From NCBI GenBank assembly GCA_039881145.1, contig JAYKKI010000138.1, positions 3,154,001 through 3,218,000 on the forward strand: a stretch of 64,000 bases of DNA. Direction: 5' to 3'. Origin of the DNA: Druceiella hillmani. Its lineage: Eukaryota; Arthropoda; Insecta; Lepidoptera; Hepialidae. The translations under genes were made by a program, and so were the position numbers. Positions 42,041-51,835 of this stretch are shown here, piece after piece; within the stretch, counting starts at the first letter, position 1; each line of letters opens with the position of its first letter. The notes beneath the pieces were generated by a model. That model was not told where the DNA came from. It made no database searches and saw only the letters and a list, made by a program, of their open reading frames with translations.

Positions 42041-42262
42041 AATTAAATGAAACTACTTGATGTAGTATTATTTCTACTTTCTTTAAGTTCTTTACCACGA
42101 CCTAGGTTTCGTTGTATTACAACATCTTCAGGTGGGATATTTGTGGTATTATAACATCTTCAGGTGGGATTGAGAAAGTAGAAATAATACTACATCACGT
42201 AGTTTCATTTAATTGTGAATAATGAATTTCCACAAAAGTAGCGCCAAATATATTCAATATAT
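42041..42262. mobile_element. Palindromic Penelope-end element
   Basis: A left arm (42041-42082) and a right arm (42173-42214), each 42 bp, are inverted complements with one mismatch. Each arm is the PLE terminal tail. The left half, read on the minus strand, carries the complete hammerhead region. The right half, read on the plus strand, continues into the longer tail GTGAATAATG...TATTCAATAT shared with the 20.6-kb copy. In between is a second truncated copy of the ACATCTTCAGGTGGGAT segment (42152-42170). Head-to-head PLE ends fit the known tendency of PLE copies to carry tandem or inverted terminal pieces. Confidence 0.8.
42095..42135 (-). ncRNA. Hammerhead ribozyme motif (type I, PLE-associated), apparently intact
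   Basis: On the minus strand: stem I 5' strand CCAC (42132-42135), box CUGAAGA (42125-42131), one extra U, stem II GUUGU with loop AAU and ACAAC, box GAAA, a 3-bp stem III (ACC/GGU) with a 2-nt UA loop, cleavage triplet GUC, and stem I 3' strand GUGG (42095-42098). Every invariant core residue is present. The nucleotide inserted between A9 and helix II has precedents in natural hammerheads. The very short stem III is typical of the minimal hammerheads reported in Penelope-like elements, which are thought to act best as dimers. Cleavage would fall just 3' of GUC. Activity has not been shown. Confidence 0.75.
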
Positions 42263-42945
42263 CGAAAATAAATAAGTTACTGAATCATTGAAGATACGTG
42301 TATCAATTAATATATTTCAACTGAAAAGTACAGATTTTTACGCGTCTCTGTTTATAATTCATTATTTCATGCTTTACATGATTCAATACTAATTATTTTC
42401 ATTTTATTTTAATGTAACGCAATTATTTATTATTAATTGAATTATTTTTTTGTTAGAACTTTATTAAATTTTGTTTAAATTGCAGCCATGTATTTATATT
42501 CTGATTTCCTTACGTTTATTTTTTCGAATTCAAAATTAGATTTAAAATCGTACTTTATTGAATAAGAAATATTGTTAAAAATTCATATTTTTTAAATATT
42601 TCATAAATTCAGCGTTTTAAGTAATATTTCCTTTTTTTATTTAATTAAAAAAATATTTATTTTCATTTTAAATTGTGTAATGTACATATAAGACTAAGAA
42701 CGTATATGTAATATGCCGATTTTGCAACAAATTGTGAATAATAAATTATCAGTTTCGTCTGTTTCAAATAATTTAATTTCTCTTTGTTAATTACGGATAT
42801 CAAGCTACAATCAGCATTGTTTTTTCAATTATAATCAGAAATTGGATAAAATATAAGATCAGTCCGTCTGTGCATGTTTATGTGTGTGTTTGCAATATTT
42901 TCCTCAACGGATTAGTTATTGTTAGTTTGAGAGAAATCGCGCAAA
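42263..42945. other. No gene recognised
   Basis: AT-rich spacer between the palindromic PLE piece and the 284-bp inverted-repeat element. Confidence 0.5.
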
Positions 42946-43229
42946 ATGTATAAAATTTTTAAGTGAACATGTAAGCATATGCTGAGTTAATTAACAAAAA
43001 CATCTGTTTCTTTTAGAAATAACTATAACTCTAATAACTATAGTAAAAGCTATTACAACTTTTATAACTTGAGATCGCAATATATGAAAACACTATTTTG
43101 CAATTCTCCACTTGAGTGCTAGAATTATTCATCCATAAATGCAAGAAAATGTAATATAATAAAATAAGCAGATGTCATTGTTAATTAACTCAGCATATGC
43201 TTACATGTTCACTTAAAAATTGTATACAT
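42946..43229. mobile_element. 284-bp MITE-like element with 61-bp terminal inverted repeats
   Basis: The left arm (42946-43006) and right arm (43169-43229) are reverse complements over 61 bp with only about three mismatches. Internal landmarks are AAGTGAACATGTAAGCATAT and GCTGAGTTAATTAAC, mirrored on the right. The 162-bp centre is AT-rich and non-coding. Size, long TIRs and lack of ORF fit a miniature inverted-repeat (foldback) element. No clear target duplication is visible at the ends, so the superfamily is undetermined. Confidence 0.8.
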
Positions 43230-43601
43230 TATAAAAATAAATAATATTGTAAAATTATACAGAACATGAAAAGAATTTCTTCTTTAAAATGATGTATAAA
43301 TTGCATGTTGAAAGTACGGTTGAAGTGAGTATATCTATTTGAAAATGTATTGCTTTCAAAGCATTCTAACATTTCGAAAGTATGTCATCCCATTTTACTT
43401 CGGATAAATCGAATCTATATGTACAATGCCGCGACCTTATAAAATGATATTATATAACGAGACAACTGATATCGTATATTATGTTCGCCAAGAATTTTTC
43501 ATCAACATACGAATATGTGGTAATTTATATGTCAACGTATTCGCGTCCAGTTTAATAGAAATATATTCATTATGATTTCTTGCATATGACATACTTGCGT
43601 A

Positions 43602-43877
43602 ATGAGAATATCTCGCGCATATTTTCGTGACGTGAATATCTCATACACAATTAATATTAAGCTTCGAGTGGGGACACATATGCGTGCTGAGAATAACTTG
43701 GAATTATTCTTTATGGATGGAAAGGTTCAGGAAGCTGAGATACACGATTTAGAGTTGAGACAGATGATCGGATGGACAGATGATGATGGACAAATAGTGA
43801 AGGATAACAAAGTGTGTAATTTCATCAATACTGTTTATTGTAAGTGGCTAGAGATAACATCGATAGCAATAAATTAA
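43602..43877 (+). other. Unrecognised 91-codon open frame, probably not a gene
   Basis: The frame starts at an ATG at 43602 and is slightly less AT-biased than its neighbours, with an acidic middle (GWTDDDGQIV). I recognise no domain. Its 3' half is copy 1 of a local tandem duplication whose second copy (43929-44060) carries stops in the corresponding frame. That argues against selection for coding, although the second copy could simply be a dead duplicate. Confidence 0.2.
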
Positions 43878-44060
43878 GCTTTTGGGATAGCGTTAAATTA
43901 AACATTTTCTGTCGAAGCTTTTTGAACTGAGATACACGATTATAGTTTAAAAGGCTTCGACAGACAATCGGATGAACAAACAATGATGAGCAAACCATAA
44001 TGGACAAAAGAGTATGTAATTCCATTTATATTGCTTATTATGAGTAGCTAGAGATAACAT
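43737..44060 (+). repeat. Diverged tandem duplication of about 125-130 bp
   Basis: Copy 1 (43737-43860) and copy 2 (43929-44060) both begin GAGATACACGATT, share GACAATCGGATG / GATGATCGGATGGACA, ACAAA and GTGTGTAATTTCAT / GTATGTAATTCCAT, and both end TAGAGATAACAT. About 70 bp of non-matching DNA lies between the copies. Confidence 0.8.
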
Positions 44061-44339
44061 GAAGTTGTAAATAGTTTCTCTCGATCTTTGAAATGATTAA
44101 TTAAAATTATGATAAATGTACGAATGATATCTTTTTTGAATGACCAAAAACTTGTAAAAATAAAAAAAAATGCGGTAGAAAAAATTCAGTCTCAAAAATT
44201 GGTAAATTAATTATCGAAGAACGCGTATAACTAATTAGGTTTGCAAAATATGAATCTTTCAAAATTATATGATTTTTGATAGCATATTTTTAGAATTCTC
44301 TTCTCCTCCGTTGTTTCGCTCTTGACAGAGCGTTCTTGG

Positions 44340-44566
44340 TCAACATGTAGTACTGTTATGGATGGCCGCCGTTACTCGCCTCACGATGCCTGTCCAATTC
44401 TACTTATTTGTCGTCGCTCTGTTGCACTCATACAGGACACCGCCTGCAGCAGACTTGAACTGGTCCGTCCACCCCATTGACGACCACCTACGTGGTTTAG
44501 TGCCTTCTACTCATCCCTGCACAAGAATGCGCTTTATGGGGTTACTATCTCCAGGCATGACTTAGA
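44340..44566 (-). pseudogene. LINE ORF2 extreme C-terminus remnant
   Basis: The minus strand of this markedly GC-richer patch reads SNPIKRILVQG, a stop, VEGTKPRRWSSMGWTDQF, then KSAAGGVLYECNRATTNK, a stop, and NWTGIVRRVTAA. This follows the layout found at the end of many LINE reverse-transcriptase ORFs: ...R-(I/L)-L-x-G-x-x-x-G-x-R-x-R-G-R-P-x-x-R-W-x-D...A-x-x-R-x-x-W-x-x-(I/L)-V-R-R. Two stops within 60 codons show decay. The plus-strand frame at 44362-44565 is the shadow of this remnant. The clade cannot be fixed from so little sequence. Confidence 0.6.
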
Positions 44567-45029
44567 ATGATTTTGGAGTTATATACATCAAAAGGAAAAC
44601 ACAAAAATTATACAAGATCGCTAAAGTTTTCGTTTGTCCGTCTGTCACTACTGTTTTTACTCAACAGCAAAAAATTTTTAAATTTACCGTGGTAATGAAG
44701 CACATTAACATGCACACCTCCATAACTAACAGTCAAAACTATTTGTATGAAAATTTTTGGGGAACAAATTAAGTAATCGAAAAATAAGGAGTTCAGGCTA
44801 AAATTATGATTTGGATATAGTTTGAAATGGTTACTTACTAAAAAATTAGTTACAAATAATATAATTTGAAAAACAATAATATTTAGAAGACCACCCAAAT
44901 TTTGCAAGAAAAATGAAATAATTAGTCAGATGTCATAGTTTTTGAGATATTCATGACATTTTCTTGACATTCGTGTTGGGTACTCGCCCTCGATGCTCGA
45001 GCCATATTGGCGTTTGGGTGATTTTTTTA
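44567..45029. other. No gene recognised
   Basis: A GTTTGTCCGTCTGTCACTAC patch at 44632 resembles the GTCCGTCTGTC runs found inside many insect repeats. Otherwise I see nothing. Confidence 0.35.
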
Positions 45030-45101
45030 TGGTGATCTTCGTATACATTGCATTTAATGATTCAGCCGTAACATTAAATGCAATGTATACGAAGATCACC
45101 A
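45030..45101. repeat. Perfect palindrome, 30-bp arms with 12-nt loop
   Basis: Arm 1 (45030-45059, starting TGGTGATCTTCGTATACATT) and arm 2 (45072-45101) are exact reverse complements. The loop is ATTCAGCCGTAA. A 30-bp perfect stem with a short loop is unlikely by chance and must be recent. Options are a hairpin small-RNA locus, an inverted duplication from template switching, or the ends of an internally deleted foldback transposon. Confidence 0.95.
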
Positions 45102-45647
45102 CCGTAATTTTGGTAGCTTTTAATGCCTATACAATTTTAAATAAAATCCTCCAAAAGTTTTAAGCTGTCATGTATATAAATTGGAGGTGATTTTTTTTTA
45201 TACGAGTCTTATAAAAATGTTGAGGGTCTGCTACGAACATTTTTTTCGATACATTAAATTACTATTTTTAATTTCTGAAAAACATACAAAACATATATAA
45301 AGATATTAAAAGAAAAAATATCACATCTAATTCGGCTATACTAGTTTACAAGTAATAATCGACCAAGTTACGATCCGATGTGGGGTTGTTAAAAAATTCA
45401 TTGAAACTCCATATAACAAACTGCAAAACTAACTACCTCTTAAATTGTTTATTTATTATGTATGTTAATGATACACTAGATGATGTATTTTCATAATTAC
45501 ATAGTGACAAACTATATTATGGAAATAAGTACCACTTTTTTTCGCCTGTCAAAAGTACAGTAGGTAATGTATTTAAAATTTATAATGTACTTAAAATTAT
45601 TGAGTAATATTTCTGAAGTGTACAGAAATATTACTCAGCCTTCATTG
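45102..45647. other. No gene recognised
   Basis: AT-rich spacer. A short inverted pair around AATATTACTCAG / CTGAGTAATATT occurs near 45598-45635. Confidence 0.45.
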
Positions 45648-46784
<1,137 letters not shown>

Positions 46785-46838
46785 TGCAATGCAATGCAAT
46801 GCAATGTTTTGAAGTCAGATATGACGTCAAAACATTGC
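46785..46838. repeat. CAATG tandem repeat running into a 17-bp hairpin
   Basis: Four to five units of GCAAT (46786-46805) lead directly into GCAATGTTTTGAAGTCA (46801-46817), which pairs with 46822-46838 (TGACGTCAAAACATTGC) with one mismatch around the 4-nt loop GATA. The pentamer repeat forms part of the outer stem. Confidence 0.85.
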
Positions 46839-48174
46839 TACATAGAGATGACATAAACTCTACAGCTGATGATACGTTTGCTTTCATTTAAAATTTTAAT
46901 AAAATACGAATAACATAACTAAACAAAAGAATAATTTCGTATAGAGTGTTATAATGCTGAAATTGTTAAATCAAGTTTTATAAAATAACTGGTTTTACAT
47001 TCTTTGAATTTTAAGGGAACATACGCAATTATAGAAAAGATTTTTGTTTGACAATAAATATAAACTTACAGTAAATGAATCGCATTTTTGTTTTGCATTT
47101 TGCGCTTTCCAATGTAGGATAATATTCAATAAGGCAACTTTTGATTTCAAAAAAATTATCAAATCATATTTCGAACATATTTGCATACCAAAACTCTAAA
47201 AGCTAACCATATATTGAACCAAATCGATTTTCATCTCTCCATAGTCCATTAAGCATTGCCTATTTTTGCAGCACATGGAAATAAAAGTTATTATAACTCA
47301 ACCTTTAATGTACCTTCTTGAAAAGGGGAAATTTTTATTAAAAATACATTATCATACATTTATTCGATTGTTTAAAATATGTACCATGATTCGAAGTTGG
47401 TTTAAAAAATGACAAGTATCGGTCCGTTAATATGTGCATACCTACGTACGTGCAAGTCATAATTCTTGACCGAACTTGGTGTTTCTTTCTGCCAATTAGA
47501 ATAGCCGGGAATCGATTTTCATAATAATTTAAAAATGCTTCCATTTTTATAACAATTAACTGAGATGGAGATTTTGCAGTTTTTCATGCGAGGTGACCGT
47601 ACTCTGCCTCCGTTTTGTGAATACCTCTCCATCTCTACTCTCTACTCCCAGCATTTAAATTTTTTTTCCAATTAGCTTACAACCATAAGAGATTCGTATT
47701 GATTTTCACAATAATTTAACAAGAGTTTAATATTTATAATAATTTCCTGCAAAAACTCCAATTTTTTGCGTCCCGTGTCTGTTTTGTGCCTCCGTTTTAA
47801 AAAAATTTCCACTTTTTCGTATTCGGCAAGTATTCTCAGCCTCCATTTGGTAAGGTTCTCATCACTTCTTTTCTCTATTCCTGCATTTAAGTTTTTCCCC
47901 GTTTTTTACTTTTAGTTTTTATTTTTCTTAGAAAAAAAAATAGAGAGTGTGCACGGTACACAAGCGATTTAATCCTAATGATGGTTTTAATAACGATTTT
48001 ATTGCGTGTTATATTTTTAATTACGAACAATGACCCAATGAATCACCAGAATTTTGGAATCTCCACAATACACAACAAAAAAATGTTATATCAGTTATTC
48101 ATTTTTTCCAAAATGATTTGTTAAAACATCTACTTCACTACTCAATACAAATTGATTTAAATTTAAAATATCTA
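46839..48174. other. No gene recognised
   Basis: The part at about 47560-47930 contains a loose duplication: GATTTTCACAATAATTTAA near 47701 and GATTTTCATAATAATTTAA near 47514, with TCTGCCTCCGTTTTGTGAAT and TGTGCCTCCGTTTTAAAA following each. This suggests a diverged tandem repeat of about 185 bp. No coding region. Confidence 0.4.
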
Positions 48175-48177
48175 TAC

Positions 48178-48227
<50 letters not shown>

Positions 48228-48230
48228 TAA
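48175..48230. repeat. Short (TA)n microsatellite
   Basis: About 56 bp of alternating TA, flanked on both sides by the same phrase AATTTAAAATATCTAT (about 48160 and 48230). Confidence 0.95.
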
Positions 48231-49252
48231 TTTAAAATATCTATGCTATAAATAAATAATTAATAGAACCGGTCAAGTGCAAGTCTGCTTTGCGCATCGG
48301 AAATTCCGTATGTTGCTTGAAGTTAAATCATTTTATTTATCGTAATTATATCACCATTAATCACCATTAATATGAACTTCCTGGCGCAATAAATATTATA
48401 AAATATAACTAACTGGGAGACATATCGTGGATACAAGCAATATCTTCAGTATCACAAAAAAATCATTATTACTATGTTAATAAAACTTTGCATGGGCTTT
48501 TAAAAATTATTTCATTGTTTTACATTTAGCAAAGACGGAAATAATGAGAGGGAGACATAGTTTTGCACAATTTCCAGTATATCTCTGAAGGTACATATAG
48601 GTGCTATTTATGAGAACTTTATATCCACGCATTTACACGATACCCCACGCTATGCGCGGAATTGAATTTTCTTCTGAGTACTTAATTTTACCTTGCTTTC
48701 GCTTATATTTCCACTTAAATATTTTTGAGTGTTAGTAAATATTATGTAATGGATTAAAATGTTTTATTATAATGAAGAGTTTCAAATTTCTTCGTTAAAC
48801 ATTTTCAGAGAAAAATGGCTGACAGGTTGAAAATAATTTACGTTTTGGAGGTACGGGTCCCTAAAAGTCAAATTCATATAGGCCAGGTTTAGATCCATTA
48901 TAAGAGCCTAATTTTTTGGCTTTTATTAAAAAAATATATTGTTAACTTCATTGCATGCAAAAAAATTTCAACGATTTGATCGTACGCACAAAAATGTTTT
49001 CTCTTTAATAATATTTTGAAACATCCTTATCTACTTTTCTCGCCAGTAAAATGTATGACATGAGACAATCTCAAGGAAATTGCAAAAAACTAATTATATT
49101 TCCCTTTCCTGTAAGCTGAAAACTTAAATTGAACAAAAGCCAGCGTGCGTATATAAACAAACACTTTTCTCTCGCAAACCTCTCGGCGATTCTCCGCGCG
49201 CCAAATTCTCTGTCCAATTCCTCGAGTTCCCCTCGGCATGGCCTTTTGGCGT
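48231..49252. other. No gene recognised; GC-richer patch at 49.14-49.25 kb
   Basis: A stretch from about 49140 to 49250 (TCTCGGCGATTCTCCGCGCG and surroundings) stands out by GC content. It directly precedes the second copy of the 41.6-kb repeat and may be part of that element. Confidence 0.4.
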
Positions 49253-49432
49253 TCCCCTTATAGCATTACATATTCCTTCGAGTGACCGCCCTCTATCTTG
49301 TATTTGTCCGCACTTTAATGGACAATATTAGGCTTCGTTTCTGAAGGCAATTTATATCAACAAGTCAACCCGAATCAATAGAGAGCAGATTAGCTACGGG
49401 GTTTTGGTGAATCAGAGATAAGTTAAGGAGAA
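49253..49432 (+). repeat. Dispersed repeat, copy 2
   Basis: This is the same family and orientation as 41634-41808, sharing the ACAATATTA, GAAGG(T/C)AATTT and GAATCAAT blocks. The GC-rich sequence just upstream is not seen before copy 1, so either copy 1 is 5'-truncated or the patch is unrelated. Confidence 0.65.
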
Positions 49433-49731
49433 AAGCTAGTAGAGGCTGATTTAAAATGTCGCTTGGAGAAGACAGACAGTTGAAATTAGTAGCTGGACAA
49501 TTATGTTCCAGATTAAAGATGAGTTCGAGATGTGAAAATATATGTTTTGGCTTTCCTTTAAAAAATAAACGCAACGTAAAGTAGTGTTTATTTTATATAT
49601 ATGATCGTGTTTGAAGTTTAAATTACCCACATAAAATAATAGTGGTTTCAACTCAAATGGTACCAAATGTAATCACTGAATACTTATTTATGAATACGAT
49701 TTTTGAAGCACGTACTCTATTACGAATATCT

Positions 49732-50245
49732 TTTTAATCGTAGGTTTTTAAAAGTTACCTTAAAGGAACCTGGTAGTCATAGATAATTTAACTCCTTTGT
49801 ATGTCATATTAATTTGGGTTACTTAAAAAGGAACCCTAATCCTGGTGGCCATAGATATTTAAATTTATTTTTATTTCACATTAATTTTAGGTAATCAAAA
49901 AATAACCCTAAAGAATTTCGGTGCGATGGTCATAGATAAGTAAGCTAATTTGTATTTCGTTTTAATTGTAAGTTTTTAAAAACTAACCCTATAAGAGTCC
50001 GGTGGCTATAGATAATTAAACTCATTTTTATTTTATATTAATTGTAGAAATTAAAAAATGACCCTATCGGAACCAGGAGCCCATAAATATTTAAACACAT
50101 TCGTAGTTCACATTAATTGTTAGCATTTAAATGATGACCCTAAAGGAGTACTGTGGCTAAAAATAATTAGATTCAATTACGATTTATTTTCATTCCAAAT
50201 ATTTAAAAAATTAGCCTAAAGGATCTTTGTGGCCACAGGTAAAAA
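49732..50245. repeat. Degenerate minisatellite, about seven units of 76 bp
   Basis: The phrase GGTGGCCATAGATAATTAAA and variants recurs at about 49772, 49844, 49925, 50001, 50075, 50152 and 50229, which are spacings of roughly 72-81 bp. Each unit also holds TTTTTAAAAA, an ACCCTAAAGGAACC-type block before the phrase and (T)CACATTAATTGTAG after it. Units differ by many substitutions and small indels. 76 is not a multiple of three and all frames have stops, so the array is non-coding. Confidence 0.9.
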
Positions 50246-51259
50246 ATTACCTGTATTTATTGCCGTTTATGTAATCCGCTGACCGATATTCGGGACATTA
50301 TTTTCTGTGATATATTTTTGTTATTGTATATATATGGTGCTGTACTGACTTACAAATAAGTAAGTACAGTTACTTGAAATTCTTATGGGGAAATTTTAAT
50401 TGGAACTATCAATTGAATTTTTATTAAAATCTGACAATACGAAATTAAAGTAAATCTAAAAGCAGCTAAAAATGAGGTTTTTGGAATATGACAACATACG
50501 CCATCACATATAAAATTTTTCGAAACTCTTTGCAAGAAAAACCCATAGGGACTTCATTTCGTTCAAAAGATATTTGTTTCAGGTAGAAGTTAAAGAATTT
50601 CACTAACATTTTATTTATAAAACGGAAATTTTGAATCGAATTTAATAATTACTTTGTCAATGGAGCGAGGAAATCTGAGGTATTTGAAAACATTTCTACA
50701 AAATTTTATTGTTTTGTCTTCAATTCAATATTACTTGACCTTTTGTATTTTCATACGCGAGGGAAACATTCGATTTCGCTTTGTTATTTATTTATATTTC
50801 TCCTGATAATGGAAATGGAAAAGCAACAAAATTGATATTCATCCAACGCTTTCTTTTGGATTTTTTTTCATATATTTTATACATGTCAACATTATACTTA
50901 AGTTTTGAATCAGTTGACGTACAAATACAAAAACTAATGTAAAAGTTTTATGGTTATAAATAGCATAAGAAACGAAGTACCGTAGAAAATTAAAAACAAA
51001 AACATTAAAATTGAAAACATTTCAATAAATCAAAGATATGCAAATGTTTTTACTATAGCATAATACTAGTTATTATTGTTGGAAAACAATACACAATACT
51101 ATATTATAACTCAAGGAGGTGCCGACGGTGAATGTCAAACTGGAATAGAAGTATGTCAGTTAGCTTGGAAAATTATTGATATTAAAACTATTCAAAATTC
51201 AAACTTTATAATACTAATAATAAAAAGAGAAAAATAAACCACGCTATACGCGCCTTCTC
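50246..51259. other. No gene recognised
   Basis: AT-rich sequence without supportable features. Confidence 0.5.
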
Positions 51260-51264
51260 GAAGT

Positions 51265-51470
51265 TTAAATCTCTAGGTATTTCATGTCTAGGTTTTGTTG
51301 TTTAGACGCTAGAATGCCGAGCGGACGTATGGACGTAGTCACTTATATGCCAGCCGAACGTACAGACGGACATAGACATAAAACCTAAGCCCCTAGACAT
51401 TTTGTGTCTAAGTTCAGTAGTGTATACGTTGCCTAGATATACAGACACCGAAACATATTTTTATTTCAAA
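51265..51470 (+). repeat. Diverged tandem duplication, period about 120 bp
   Basis: CTAGGTATTTCATGTCTAGG (from 51273) and CTAGACATTTTGTGTCTAAG (from 51393) are each followed by a TTxAGTGTxTAxACG-like segment and by a GAC(G/A)-rich part (GGACGTATGGACGTAG; AGACGGACATAGAC). Confidence 0.6.
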
Positions 51471-51525
51471 TATTTTGTTGTAGTGCTTTAATATCGGCTC
51501 CAATTTAATTTCAAATTTTGGTTTT

Positions 51526-51835
51526 ATTAGGGTTCCTTAGCTCAAAAGGAAAAAAGGAATCCTTGTAAGGTCATTTCATTGTTCATCTGTTACACTACCC
51601 AGACTCTTTTTCTCAGGAATATGTGAAGGTATCGAGTTGAAAAAAAATCAAGCTTCTAAATCAAAGCAATAAAAAAAAAAATGTGTCCATTTTTGCCGCA
51701 TTTTTTGAAACACGCAAATAAATTAAACCCTGTATGGTATTTCAAGTTGACATAGAATCATCAAATTTGGCAAGAGGCAAGGCCCCACAGCAGAACTAAA
51801 GTAAAAATTCCTTATTCGAAACAACAACAAAAAAC
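51526..51835 (+). mobile_element. Decayed copy of a widespread insect interspersed repeat (AGGGTTCC type)
   Basis: Recognisable phrases in order: TTAGGGTTCC, CTCAAAAGGAAAAAAGGAAT, TTCATTGTTCATCTGT, AGACTCTTTTTCTCAGGAA, AATCAAGCTTCTAAATCAAA, GTTGACATAGAATCATCAAA and TTTGGCAAGAGGCAA. I know this order from very abundant repeats in Lepidoptera and some other insects, where the start reads AGGGTTCCGTACCTCAAAAG and is followed by GTCTGTCTGTC. It carries no ORF. The assignment is from memory of the family and needs a repeat-library match. Confidence 0.6.

Noticed and set aside
44362..44565. 67-codon plus-strand frame in the GC-rich patch
   Set aside because: The minus strand shows the LINE C-terminal layout, so this frame is most likely a shadow.
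49732..50245. Considered as a CRISPR-like array because of regular spacing
   Set aside because: The whole 76-bp unit is repeated and diverged, with no unique spacers between constant repeats, and the genome is eukaryotic.
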